Assembly (NCBI GenBank): GCA_018267585.1
Contig: JAFDYE010000837.1
Location: 1-64,000 of the forward strand
Direction: 5' to 3'
From: Bacteroidota bacterium
GTDB taxonomy: Bacteria > Bacteroidota > Bacteroidia > Chitinophagales > Chitinophagaceae
Length of the DNA stretch: 64,000 nucleotides
Positions 1 to 8,232 of the stretch are shown here, one piece after another (position 1 is the first letter of the stretch; every line of letters begins with the position of its first letter). The position numbers and the translations under genes are program-made. The notes under the pieces are model-generated. The model was not told the origin of the DNA. It saw nothing but the letters and a program-made list of their open reading frames with translations, and searched no databases.

Positions 1-1
1 C

Positions 2-100
2 GGGTATTCTTCGCAGGCTTATTTTTCGACGGTGTTTAAATCGAAGTTCGCGCTCACGCCCTCGGAGTACCGGGAGAAAAAGAGGGGTGGTCGGAGCTGA
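2..100 (+). CDS. AraC-family transcriptional regulator, C-terminal fragment
   Basis: The reading frame is open from the window edge to a TGA at 98-100 and encodes about 32 residues. It matches the last helix of an AraC/XylS DNA-binding domain, with the typical pattern GYSSQAYFSTVFKSKF followed by TPSEYR. The fragment ends in a basic tail. The sensor part lies outside the window, so ligand and targets are unknown. The family assignment rests only on this signature, which is well conserved in the family. Confidence 0.8.
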   Translation, partial: GYSSQAYFSTVFKSKFALTPSEYREKKRGGRS

Positions 101-127
101 TCCACATTTTTTTTGCATCTTAGCAGC

Positions 128-772
128 ATGAACACTGAATCTTTGTCCTTGCAGGTTTCGCCCGCCATCGGCGCCGTTACGGCCGAATACGTGGTTCCGG
201 CCCGGCCCATGCAGGTCATGACTCTCGCGCACGGCGCGGGTGCGGGCATGCACCACGCTTTCATGGTGAGTCTGGCGTCGTCGCTTGCGGAGGTTGGGAT
301 CGCGACGCTGCGGTTCAACTTCCCGTTCGCCGAGCACAAAAAGGGAAGACCCGACACACCAGCCGTAGCGCACGCCACGATCGCGGCGGCGATCGCCCAC
401 GCACAGGAAGCCTATCCATCGCTGCCGCTTTTTGCCGCCGGTAAATCTTTTGGAGGCCGGATGACCTCGCAGTATCTCGAGGCCGATCCTAAGGTTAAGG
501 TGAAAGGCATAGTCTTTTACGGTTTTCCCCTGCATCCAGCCGGCAAACCTTCTATAGAACGGGCCGAACATTTACACAATATAAAGACCCGGATGCTTTT
601 TCTCCAGGGCACAAAAGACGAGCTGGCCGTCTGGGACCTGATCGAGCAGGTCTGTGGCTCGCTGCCGAAGGCCACGCTGGTGAAGATCGAGGGCGCCAAT
701 CACATGTTCAAAGCGGGAAAAAGGGACGTGATGGCGGAGCTCGTCCAGGCGACGAAGCGCTGGATGAAATGA
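128..772 (+). CDS. Alpha/beta hydrolase (Tex30/KANL3-like, dienelactone hydrolase fold)
   Basis: The product is 214 residues starting at MNTESLSL. A TTG fifteen bases upstream is in frame but is a less likely start. The segment LAHGAGAGMHH near residue 35 is the oxyanion-loop region. AGKSFGGR near residue 116 is the nucleophile elbow with Ser, and FLQGTKDEL and GANHMFK carry the expected Asp and His of the triad. This small hydrolase family is common in bacteria and has no fixed substrate. No signal peptide is visible, so it should be cytosolic. It follows an AraC gene on the same strand by about 30 bases, so co-transcription is possible. Confidence 0.85.
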   Translation: MNTESLSLQVSPAIGAVTAEYVVPARPMQVMTLAHGAGAGMHHAFMVSLASSLAEVGIATLRFNFPFAEHKKGRPDTPAVAHATIAAAIAHAQEAYPSLPLFAAGKSFGGRMTSQYLEADPKVKVKGIVFYGFPLHPAGKPSIERAEHLHNIKTRMLFLQGTKDELAVWDLIEQVCGSLPKATLVKIEGANHMFKAGKRDVMAELVQATKRWMK

Positions 773-870
773 TCGTCCCGCAATTCGGACGTCAAAAACT
801 ACAGTTCATACCGGTCCGGGTTGGCCACCAGGCCGGTTGCCGCGATCTTGCAACAACAAAATACAACGAC

Positions 871-1437
871 ATGAATACCGCCAGGTTAAACCCCTTCAAC
901 GAAATTCACAAGGCGCTCCGCACGCTGATGTTCGACACCGTCCTTAAGCTGCAGCGTTCCAATCTCGCCGATCCTGCAGAGACCCGGCCGGCGATAGCAC
1001 AGGTCGAGCTGCTCGTGGAGCTGATGGATGGACACGCGCACCACGAAGACGAATTTGTACTCCATCCCGCAGAAGAGATCGCGCCCGGACTGATCCATGA
1101 ATTCGAAAGCGAGCACGTGACGGATATGGCGTTGACGAATGACCTTAGACAGAGAATTGCCGATTATCATAAAGCCGAAGACAAGGAATATTCAGGCAGG
1201 CAGCTGTACTATGCGCTCAATGCTTTTGTCGCTTTTAACCTGAACCATATGAACAAGGAAGAGCAGGTACTGAACCCCGTGCTCTGGTCGAACTACAGCG
1301 ATGAGCAGCTGCTGGAAATGGTGGGGAGGATCAAGCAGTCGGTTCCGCCGGAAGAAATGAGAATTACCCTGGAATGGATGAGGAAGGGACTCAATAGCGT
1401 CGAGCTGCAGAGGCTGCCTGTTCTACAACCCGCCTGA
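871..1437 (+). CDS. Hemerythrin-like (HHE) domain protein
   Basis: The protein is 188 residues from the ATG at 871. The frame is open back to 769, but the upstream stretch does not look like this family. It is largely helical with spaced His and Glu residues: DGHAHHEDEFV, EFESEHVTD and FNLNHMNKEEQ. This is the arrangement that binds a di-iron centre in hemerythrin-like proteins. Family members are linked to oxygen, nitric oxide or iron handling. The role here is inferred only from the fold. The gene converges with the acetyltransferase at 1423 and overlaps it by 15 bases. Confidence 0.8.
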   Translation: MNTARLNPFNEIHKALRTLMFDTVLKLQRSNLADPAETRPAIAQVELLVELMDGHAHHEDEFVLHPAEEIAPGLIHEFESEHVTDMALTNDLRQRIADYHKAEDKEYSGRQLYYALNAFVAFNLNHMNKEEQVLNPVLWSNYSDEQLLEMVGRIKQSVPPEEMRITLEWMRKGLNSVELQRLPVLQPA

Positions 1438-1950
1438 TTTGCGTATCTCGTAGACAAAATTCAGTTTGGGCGCCTCTCCATAATAGGCTACGGTCTCCTC
1501 GCCGGTCTTCGCGGCCCCCAGCCGGGTAACGGCGATCTGAGAGCGAATATTGGTGGCGCCGACCGTCAGGATTACCCTGTCTGCAAATTGAAAGATATAG
1601 TCCATCATCAGGCGTTTGACTGAGGGATTGAGCCCCGTACCCCAGTACTTCGTGGCGTAGAAGGTATAGCCGATCGCGATGCTTTTGTCTTCGCCGTTGA
1701 AGTTGTAGAACCGGGTGCTTCCCGCGACCTCGCCGGTCTTTTTGTCGATGATCTTGAAGGCGCCCTTGCTTTCCATGGCCCCTTCGAAGAATTTTTTGAA
1801 TACCTCGCGCTGCCAGCGATCCTTGTTGGGGTGTTGCTCCCAGATCATTGGGTCCGAGGCCACGGCATAAAGGCTTTCGAAGTCTTCTTCGTGGAGGGGG
1901 GTCACCAGGACGCTTTCATTCTCCAGAATAGGCTGCAGGTTTATTTCCAT
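1423..1950 (-). CDS. GNAT-family N-acetyltransferase (RimJ/RimL type)
   Basis: The product is 175 residues. The order of motifs is that of the RimJ/RimL branch: an N-terminal LTPLHEEDFESLYAVASDP-like segment, then GSTRFYNF, IGYTFYATKYWGTGLNPSVKRL for acetyl-CoA binding, and a late Asn-Ile-Arg-Ser-Gln segment. Proteins of this branch acetylate N-termini of proteins or small amines. The true acceptor cannot be read from the sequence. The gene ends inside the 3' end of the hemerythrin gene, so the two convergent transcripts overlap. Confidence 0.88.
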   Translation of the reverse strand: MEINLQPILENESVLVTPLHEEDFESLYAVASDPMIWEQHPNKDRWQREVFKKFFEGAMESKGAFKIIDKKTGEVAGSTRFYNFNGEDKSIAIGYTFYATKYWGTGLNPSVKRLMMDYIFQFADRVILTVGATNIRSQIAVTRLGAAKTGEETVAYYGEAPKLNFVYEIRKSGGL

Positions 1951-2180
1951 GCCATAAAATTAGTTTTTGGCTGGCTGAGGCGGGTAGTCCAAATCCGAGA
2001 TAGCAGGTAGTCCAGGGGCCGGCCGTATTGTCGCGTAAAATGTCTTAATGACGTTTAAAAATGGACGGGCGGGTTATTCTGTCAGTCGGGCAATGATTTA
2101 TCCATTGGTAGTCAATGCGGTAGGAGGATAGTGGAAATTGGGAGCGCTATTTGCGGCATAAGGGGAAAAAGGGAGTGAAA

Positions 2181-2360
2181 ATGCCGGAAACCTGGAACAA
2201 ACGGGAGCGCGAGCGGAACAAGCGGGAGAAGAAGAAGCAGAAGATGGAGAAGAAGGAAGAGCGCAAGCATAACAAGGGTCATCATGACTGGACAGATATG
2301 CTGGCTTATGTCGACGAGAATGGTAATCTCTCTTCGAAGCCCACTGACCACTCGCACTAG
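2181..2360 (+). CDS. Small lysine-rich protein of the kind found near cold-shock genes in Bacteroidota
   Basis: The product is 59 residues from the ATG at 2181. A TTG 30 bases upstream is in frame but less likely. More than half of the first 40 residues are Lys, Arg or Glu (for example KREKKKQKMEKKEER). A short acidic conserved tail follows: WTDMLAYVDENGNLSSKP. From memory, this tail resembles small proteins encoded beside or fused to cold-shock proteins in Bacteroidota. That link is recollection, not something shown here. No CspA gene is adjacent. A clear terminator follows directly. RNA binding is a reasonable guess from the charge. Confidence 0.72.
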   Translation: MPETWNKRERERNKREKKKQKMEKKEERKHNKGHHDWTDMLAYVDENGNLSSKPTDHSH

Positions 2361-2378
2361 CCGACACAAACAAGATAG

Positions 2379-2408
2379 GCCCGCCACTACGGCGGGCTTA
2401 TTTTTTAG
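2379..2408 (+). terminator. Rho-independent terminator after the lysine-rich small gene
   Basis: A perfect 7-bp GC stem (GCCCGCC / GGCGGGC) with a five-base loop is followed by TTATTTTTT. It lies 18 bases after the stop codon of the upstream gene on the plus strand. The stop codon of the minus-strand gene at 2405-2653 is inside the T-run. Confidence 0.85.
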
Positions 2409-2653
2409 CCGATGGTGTCAATAACCTCATAGTTCTTTCTGTTCGCAAAACGGTTGACCAGGATGCGCCAAACCCCGGGATGCAGCATGAGCCCTTCATT
2501 CTTGATCAATATCGCCTCCTGTCTTCTGAGTTCGATCAAAAGAGAGGATAGATATTCGTCAGACGCGCCTGCCTGTACGGAAATAAGGAAATTTCTCGAG
2601 TCGAGCAGTATTGCCGCTTTCAGGTCCAGTTGTGGAAATGTGTCGATGATCAT
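2405..2653 (-). CDS. Hypothetical small protein (82 aa)
   Basis: An 82-residue product with no family I recognise. It has a mixed alpha/beta character: a hydrophobic strand AAILLDSRNFLISV, a helix YLSSLLIELRRQEAIL, and a basic C-terminal region. There is no signal peptide or membrane helix. It ends within the terminator of the convergent small gene. The evidence for a real gene is the protein-like composition and the lack of any competing gene on the other strand. Confidence 0.5.
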   Translation of the reverse strand: MIIDTFPQLDLKAAILLDSRNFLISVQAGASDEYLSSLLIELRRQEAILIKNEGLMLHPGVWRILVNRFANRKNYEVIDTIG

Positions 2654-2821
2654 TTTAAGGGCTAACCGTTGTCTTCGTCTTTATTGCCACAAAAACTACA
2701 CCAAACGGAAACCGGGATATGTGGAATTAATTGCCCAGGTTCACGCGGAGAAATTTTTCCCGACCGGGCTTCGCTCCTGAACAGGTCCCGGAATGATTTT
2801 TGGTTGGTATGACAAGTCACC

Positions 2822-3103
2822 ATGGAAAAAGCCCTTGTCCAACTTTCTGCTTCCGTTCTCCGGAACCTCCTCATACAGGAAACGCGAGCATTCATCGAAT
2901 GCCTGGACAACGGCACTCCGGAGGAATTGCATGCAAAGAAACTGCGGTTACAGGAGATCCATGAATTGCTCGACCAGAAGGAGCGGAAAGAAATGGAGCC
3001 TATCGTATGGAGCAGGCATTCTTCGAAGTCCGATCAGCAAACGCCATCCGGGTCAGATCCGCAAAGAGCTGCCGGCCCCGATCCCCAAAGGCCTCCCGAA
3101 TGA
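2822..3103 (+). CDS. Hypothetical small helical protein (93 aa)
   Basis: A 93-residue product. Residues 1-60 are strongly helical and charged (for example ELHAKKLRLQEIHELLDQKERKE), and the tail is rich in Pro, Ser and Gln. It looks like a short coiled-coil protein with a disordered C-terminus. I do not recognise a family. It ends four bases before the convergent aldehyde dehydrogenase. A competing frame at 2793 on the same strand looks like a shadow because its composition is less protein-like. Confidence 0.55.
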   Translation: MEKALVQLSASVLRNLLIQETRAFIECLDNGTPEELHAKKLRLQEIHELLDQKERKEMEPIVWSRHSSKSDQQTPSGSDPQRAAGPDPQRPPE

Positions 3104-3106
3104 TCT

Positions 3107-4474
3107 TTATTTCATATATACGGTCTTGATATTTACGAACTCATGGATGCCGAAGTCGCTGAGCTCGCGGCCATAGCCTGACTCTTTGACCCCGCCGAAG
3201 GGCAGACGGGCATCCGACTGTACGCGGTCATTAACGCAGCAAAAACCGGCCTGGAGCCGCGTCGCGGCAATTCTTTCGCCCCTGGCGAGGTCTTTTGTAA
3301 ATACGGCCGCCCCAAGCCCGAAGACGCTGTCGTTGGCGATCCGGATTGCGTCTTCTTCGTCCTTTGCGGCGATGATCGCCGCAACAGGCCCGAACAGCTC
3401 TTCGTCATAGGCGGGCATTCCGGGCCTCACCCCGGTAAGAACAGTGGCGGGATAAAAGGCGCTGTCGTGGTCAGGGATCTCTCCCCCCAAAATACATTTT
3501 GCCCCTTTTTTGATGGACTCCAGTACCTGCTCGTGCAACTGGTCTCTGAGGTCGATGCGGGCCTGTGGGCCGATATCGGTGTCAAGGTCCAGGGGACTGC
3601 CCATTTTCTTTGCGCGCATTTTTTGGAGGAACAGTCTTGTAAATTCATCGAGGACGGGTCTTGCGACGATGAATCGCTTGGCCGCGATACAGCTTTGGCC
3701 GCTGTTGGTGATGCGGCTGTTGACGCATATTTCGGCGGCGTAGTCCAGGTCGGCATCCTCCAGGACCACATAGGCGTCGCTTCCGCCGAGTTCCAGGACC
3801 GTCTTCTTGATCAGTGATCCCGCCTTCTGCGCCACGCGTCTTCCGGCGCTTGTGCTACCGGTTAGCGTCACCGCCCGGATGAGGGGGTCTTCAATGATCT
3901 TTTCGACCATGCTGCTGCCCACGAGCAGGGTTTGAAAGACGTATTCGGGGAAGCCGGCAGCGTCGACTATCTTTTCGATCGCCATGGCGCAGCCCGGAAC
4001 ATTGGACGCGTGCTTGAGCACGCCGCAGTTGCCCGCGGCCAGTGCGGGAGCCAGAAATCGGAACACCTGCCAGAAGGGGAAGTTCCAGGGCATAATGGCG
4101 AGGACGACGCCGATCGGCTGAAAGCTGACATAGCTCTTTGAAGCGCCCGTCTTTATCAGTCTGTCGGCCAAAAGGTCCTGTGCGTTCTTTGCATAATACT
4201 CACAGCAGACGGCGCATTTTTCTATTTCGTCGTGTCCCTGGCGGATGGGCTTGCCCATTTCCTCCGCCATAAGGATCGCCAGTGCTTCGCTGCGGTCTCT
4301 GAGGACCTGCGCCATATTATTGAGAAGGCTGCTTCTTTCGGCGTGTGTGGTCTCTTTCCAGCTGAGCCAGGCCTGGTGTGTCCTGGCTATCTTTCCGGTG
4401 ACCTGTTGCGCCGTATGTTCTTTGTAGTCCTTTATCTTTTCCCCGCTGACAGGATTAACGGCTGTTATGCTCAT
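3107..4474 (-). CDS. NAD(P)-dependent aldehyde dehydrogenase, succinate-semialdehyde dehydrogenase type
   Basis: The enzyme is 455 residues from the ATG at 4474; an in-frame ATG 30 bases upstream is less likely. The sequence has MPWNFPFWQVFR, the cofactor region GSTSAGRRVAQKAG, the catalytic Glu in LELGGSDAYVVL and the catalytic Cys in NSGQSCIAAKRF. The end is LPFGGVKESGYGREL. This pattern fits the short succinate-semialdehyde dehydrogenase branch (GabD/YneI-like). Family members often accept alpha-ketoglutarate semialdehyde too, so it could act after one of the DapA-like sugar-acid enzymes elsewhere in the window. That link is inference. The gene stands alone, convergent with a small hypothetical gene. 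Confidence 0.9.
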   Translation of the reverse strand: MSITAVNPVSGEKIKDYKEHTAQQVTGKIARTHQAWLSWKETTHAERSSLLNNMAQVLRDRSEALAILMAEEMGKPIRQGHDEIEKCAVCCEYYAKNAQDLLADRLIKTGASKSYVSFQPIGVVLAIMPWNFPFWQVFRFLAPALAAGNCGVLKHASNVPGCAMAIEKIVDAAGFPEYVFQTLLVGSSMVEKIIEDPLIRAVTLTGSTSAGRRVAQKAGSLIKKTVLELGGSDAYVVLEDADLDYAAEICVNSRITNSGQSCIAAKRFIVARPVLDEFTRLFLQKMRAKKMGSPLDLDTDIGPQARIDLRDQLHEQVLESIKKGAKCILGGEIPDHDSAFYPATVLTGVRPGMPAYDEELFGPVAAIIAAKDEEDAIRIANDSVFGLGAAVFTKDLARGERIAATRLQAGFCCVNDRVQSDARLPFGGVKESGYGRELSDFGIHEFVNIKTVYMK

Positions 4475-4515
4475 GGTGTGGGTGTTAAATAACAGCCGCT
4501 TCAAACTTCATGCCT

Positions 4516-7500
4516 TCAGGGTGTGATCGTCCTTGCATTGCCTTTGAAATCAGTGACCACTATCTTTTTTACCTGCCCGCTTACCGGGATCTTCCGGGAC
4601 GACTGCGAGAGATAGGTCGAGCCGTAGTAAAATTCCATGTGCTTGGTCTTTCCATCAGTATAAGTGATATTGGCGGAGAAGTCCTGCGGGTGCAGGGTGA
4701 TCCAGGTCATGTTCGACGAGCCGCCATTCGAGCGGCTCAGAGCGACGAGACTGTCCTGGTTGCGGGTGGCGATCCAAATGTCGTCGTTGTGGGCCGTGTG
4801 CAGGCGCGCAAGCCCTTTGGCGTCCCCCTTGACGTAAAAGCCGCTGGCGGGGAGGGGCAGCGGTGTAAAGCCCCCCTTGCCGTCCCCTTTCAGACAGAGA
4901 CCCATAAAGGCGTCGTGACGGCCGCTATATGGCTCCATGCCATAGTCGTTGCCGACCATCAGCAGGTCGAGGTTGCCGTCGCCGTCGATGTCGGTGGCGT
5001 CCATGCCGTAGACGGGTGCGATCTGTGCGTCGGCGGGCAGCGGATGGAGCCGGAAACTACCGTTGCCAAGGTTCTCGATATAGCAGCTGCTCATCTCCGT
5101 TGCCTGCAGCATCATTGCGTTCTCTTTATCTTTTGGTTTCCAGAGGTCGTCCATGGTCGCGAGGCCATAGGACTTGTAGCTCGGATAGCGCTTGCGGATC
5201 GAGATCATCTGGCTGGCCATATCGTCCCTGGCCGTCATCGGGAAGGGTTTACGAACGCCGTCCTCTCCTTTCATATAGCAGAACACCATGGCGTCGAGCA
5301 AGCCATTGTCGTCGAGGTCTTTTGCATACAGCGTCATGGGTTCGGCGGGGCTCGCTTTGTAATTCGAGTTCAGGCCCAGGTTGCCGGCGACGTAGTCGAT
5401 GTCGCCGTCGTTGTCGAAGTCGCCTGCTGTCAGGCTGTTCCACCAGCCTTTATGGGCGGCGATGCCCGTCGCGTCGCCTAAGTCGACGAGGCCTCTGCCC
5501 GTATTCTTCAGGAAGGTGGGGGCCAGCCATTCGCCCGTCAGCACGAGGTCGGGTTTGCCGTCGCCGTCAAAGTCGGACCATAGGGCGTCGGTGACCATGC
5601 CGATCTGCTGCAAAGCGGGACACCATCTGTTGGTCACGTCGAAAAAAGTACCGGAGTGATTCTCCAGCAGATACGATTGTGGCGGCGTGGGGTACGCTCC
5701 GGAGGTCACGCGACCTCCTACGAAAAGGTCGAGGTCTCCGTCCCCGTCGAAGTCGGCGGCTCTGACGCAGCTGCCATTGGAGAGCATCCGGGGCAGCGCG
5801 TTATAATTGGGCGTAAACCTGCCCTGACCGTCATTGAAATAAAGAATGTCCAGGCTAGCGGGGCTACCGGGCGCCAGCTCATAGCTGCCGCTGACGACAT
5901 AGAGGTCGAGGTCTCCGTCGTTGTCGGCATCGAAGAACAGGACGCCCATATCCTCGCCGGGATGGTTTTCGTTCAGGGGCATGCGGGTGGAATCTATGGT
6001 GAATTTCCCGTTGGCGTCCTGCATGAAGAACATTCCTTTTTGTCCGGCGGCGCCGCCGATGTAGAAGTCTTCAAAGCCGTTGCCGTCTACGTCGCCAACG
6101 GCGATGCCGGGCCCATATTGGCTCAGCTTGTGGGGCAGGGCGGGCTGGATATTGTAGTCGATGACGTCTTTCTCCTGCGGTTTGTAGTGGATGCCGTGGT
6201 CGCCAGCGACATTCCTGAAGAGCGGCGATTGTGCGTGGTAGTCATAGGGAGCGATGGAACCCGAAGCGTCCTTGTACCCGACTGTGATCGGTCGATCGAC
6301 GGCGACGCCAGTCAGCAGCTGTGTCCTGCCGTCCGGCCAGCGGACGCGTATCGAGTCGATATGCGAGACGATCCCAAGTCCGAAATGCGCGCGATAGTCG
6401 TCGGTCGACATATAGCCGCGGCAGGGCTGGTGTTCGTAGAACTGTTGGTGGCCATGGTCATAGTAGACGCGGAGGGAGGCCCCGATGCCATCGCGGTTCA
6501 GTCCTTCGCCGGCGAAAGAGACGCTGAGCCAGTGACTTTTTGCCGGGTGTCCCGGCGAGTTCAACGTATTCTCGTAGACAAACGCCGCGTCGTTGATATT
6601 GTTGATCACGAGGTCGAGGTCTCCGTCATTGTCCAGGTCGGCATAGGCGCCTCCGTTGGAGAAGCTGGGATGGGTAAACCCCCATTCTGCGCTGGTATTG
6701 GTGAACTGAAAGCCTCCGTTGTTCCGGAATCCATAGCCCGGCAGCTTCACGACAGGAAGGGAGTCGACCATTTTAAGGTTGTAGTGTCCATATCCACCCT
6801 GGCCGTTGTTGTAGGCCACATAGTCAAGGTCTGTTACGTCCCGGGGAAGGCCGTTGGTGACCACGAGGTCGCGATAGCCGTCGTTGTCGAAGTCGGCGGC
6901 CAGCGGACACCAGCTCCAGTCCGTCTCGTAGATTCCGGCCATGAAACCCACTTCGCTAAAGACCGGGTGCCCTTCAGGGGACATGCCCCTGTTCAGCTGC
7001 AGGACGTTGCGGACATACTGATGGGTATAGCCGAAGCGCTGGCTGTTGTAGTAGTTGTAATATTCGTTGCCGGCGAGCATTCTTTTCTTCCGGAGGTTGT
7101 TCTCGGGAAGCATTTCCAGCGAGATGATGTCGGGGAGTCCATCGTTATTGATATCCACGACGTCGGTGCCCATGGCGTTCCATCCCGTGTGGTGAAAATA
7201 TTCTCCCAGACTGTCGGTGAAGGTGCCGTCATGGTTGTTGATATAGAGGAGGTCGTTAGAGACGAAGTCGTTGCTGACGTAGACGTCGGGCCAGCCGTCC
7301 CCGTTGAAGTCGGAGATGGAGCCCGCGTGTGCCCATCCTTCGATCAGGATGCCCGCCTCTTTGGTGACGTTGGTGAATGTCCCGTTGCCGTTGTTGCGGT
7401 AGAGCCGGTCGTTGTCGAGCGCACTGCCGTCCGTCACCTTGGGCCTGAAACGGATAGGCGTCTTCGGGTCGTTGATCTGGTTGGTCACGACGTACAGGTC

Positions 7501-8064
7501 GAGGTCGCCGTCGTGGTCGTAGTCAAAGAAAATCCCCTGGGTGCTAAAGCCGGTGTCGGCAATCCCATAGGCGACCGCAGACTCTTTGAAGGTTGGAATG
7601 CCGTCTTTTCCGACGCCCTGGTTGACGTAAAGCAGGTTGGTCCGCAGGCGGGGGTCTTTGCGGAAGGAGGTAGAAACATAGATGTCCGGCCAGCCGTCCC
7701 CATTGATATCGATTACAGAGACACCGGTACACCACCTGCCTTCCCCGGTGACTCCTGCCTTTTCGGTCACGTCCTCGAATTTCAGGCCACCTTTATTTAG
7801 GTACAGCTTGCCGGATACCATATTTCCGGAGAGGAAGACGTCCTGGAGGCCGTCGCGGTTGAAGTCCCCGATGCCGACTCCACCGCCATTATAGATATTT
7901 GCCTGGTTGAGAATATTCAAGGAGTCGCTCTCGAAGATCCGGTTCTCGAACCTGATCCCTGTCCGGGAAGGGGGAAGCAGCCGGAAAAGCGTTTTTGACT
8001 GTGGCAGAGCCGCCTGGAATGTAAAAATCAATGCAAAAAATGGAAGGAGCAGAGGGAATTTCAT
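4516..8064 (-). CDS. Secreted FG-GAP/VCBS-repeat protein with ASPIC/UnbV domain (CRTAC1 family)
   Basis: The protein is about 1182 residues from MKFPLLLPFF, which starts a clear signal peptide ending near AALPQ. The frame is open 28 codons further upstream, but that segment does not look like a leader. Many Asp-rich FG-GAP blades follow, each with a calcium-loop pattern such as DFNRDGLQDVF or DINGDGWPDIY. An ASPIC/UnbV domain lies around residues 505-575 (NRDGIGASLRV, then FGLG and RVRWPDGR), and a second propeller half follows. Such proteins are extracellular and calcium binding. In Bacteroidota they often sit near SusCD systems. The gene is divergent from the haloperoxidase-like gene. Long open frames on the opposite strand are GC-bias shadows. 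Confidence 0.92.
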   Translation of the reverse strand: MKFPLLLPFFALIFTFQAALPQSKTLFRLLPPSRTGIRFENRIFESDSLNILNQANIYNGGGVGIGDFNRDGLQDVFLSGNMVSGKLYLNKGGLKFEDVTEKAGVTGEGRWCTGVSVIDINGDGWPDIYVSTSFRKDPRLRTNLLYVNQGVGKDGIPTFKESAVAYGIADTGFSTQGIFFDYDHDGDLDLYVVTNQINDPKTPIRFRPKVTDGSALDNDRLYRNNGNGTFTNVTKEAGILIEGWAHAGSISDFNGDGWPDVYVSNDFVSNDLLYINNHDGTFTDSLGEYFHHTGWNAMGTDVVDINNDGLPDIISLEMLPENNLRKKRMLAGNEYYNYYNSQRFGYTHQYVRNVLQLNRGMSPEGHPVFSEVGFMAGIYETDWSWCPLAADFDNDGYRDLVVTNGLPRDVTDLDYVAYNNGQGGYGHYNLKMVDSLPVVKLPGYGFRNNGGFQFTNTSAEWGFTHPSFSNGGAYADLDNDGDLDLVINNINDAAFVYENTLNSPGHPAKSHWLSVSFAGEGLNRDGIGASLRVYYDHGHQQFYEHQPCRGYMSTDDYRAHFGLGIVSHIDSIRVRWPDGRTQLLTGVAVDRPITVGYKDASGSIAPYDYHAQSPLFRNVAGDHGIHYKPQEKDVIDYNIQPALPHKLSQYGPGIAVGDVDGNGFEDFYIGGAAGQKGMFFMQDANGKFTIDSTRMPLNENHPGEDMGVLFFDADNDGDLDLYVVSGSYELAPGSPASLDILYFNDGQGRFTPNYNALPRMLSNGSCVRAADFDGDGDLDLFVGGRVTSGAYPTPPQSYLLENHSGTFFDVTNRWCPALQQIGMVTDALWSDFDGDGKPDLVLTGEWLAPTFLKNTGRGLVDLGDATGIAAHKGWWNSLTAGDFDNDGDIDYVAGNLGLNSNYKASPAEPMTLYAKDLDDNGLLDAMVFCYMKGEDGVRKPFPMTARDDMASQMISIRKRYPSYKSYGLATMDDLWKPKDKENAMMLQATEMSSCYIENLGNGSFRLHPLPADAQIAPVYGMDATDIDGDGNLDLLMVGNDYGMEPYSGRHDAFMGLCLKGDGKGGFTPLPLPASGFYVKGDAKGLARLHTAHNDDIWIATRNQDSLVALSRSNGGSSNMTWITLHPQDFSANITYTDGKTKHMEFYYGSTYLSQSSRKIPVSGQVKKIVVTDFKGNARTITP

Positions 8065-8211
8065 ATGGCTAGCGCTCGTTTTGGCCCTGCAATATAAAAA
8101 AATAGGGGGGCGATCGATGTTCGCCGCGGAGATTGAAACAAATCGCATAGAAAATGATCGGATTTGGATAAGACAGCACGTATATATCCCCTAAGTTGCC
8201 CGCTGAGAATG

Positions 8212-8221
8212 TAAACGTTTA
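8212..8221. promoter_or_regulatory. LacI-type palindrome before the haloperoxidase-like gene
   Basis: TAAACGTTTA is a perfect 10-bp palindrome with the central CG typical of LacI-family operators. It lies in the divergent region between the UnbV protein and the haloperoxidase and touches the first possible ATG of the latter. A closely matching 14-base site precedes susC at 13517. A LacI gene is encoded at 25979. Binding is inferred. Confidence 0.45.
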
Positions 8222-8232
8222 TGATGACTGTC

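Noticed and set aside
5656..7800. A 714-codon open frame on the plus strand
   Set aside because: It lies antisense to the FG-GAP/UnbV gene. Its sequence is Val/Ala/Asp-rich and repetitive, with no domain pattern, as expected from the reverse of Asp-rich repeats in GC-rich DNA.
4516..8064. Short tandem DNA repeats within the UnbV gene
   Set aside because: The recurring GTCGTTGTCGAAGTC-like words encode the calcium loops of FG-GAP blades, so they reflect protein repeats and not a separate element.
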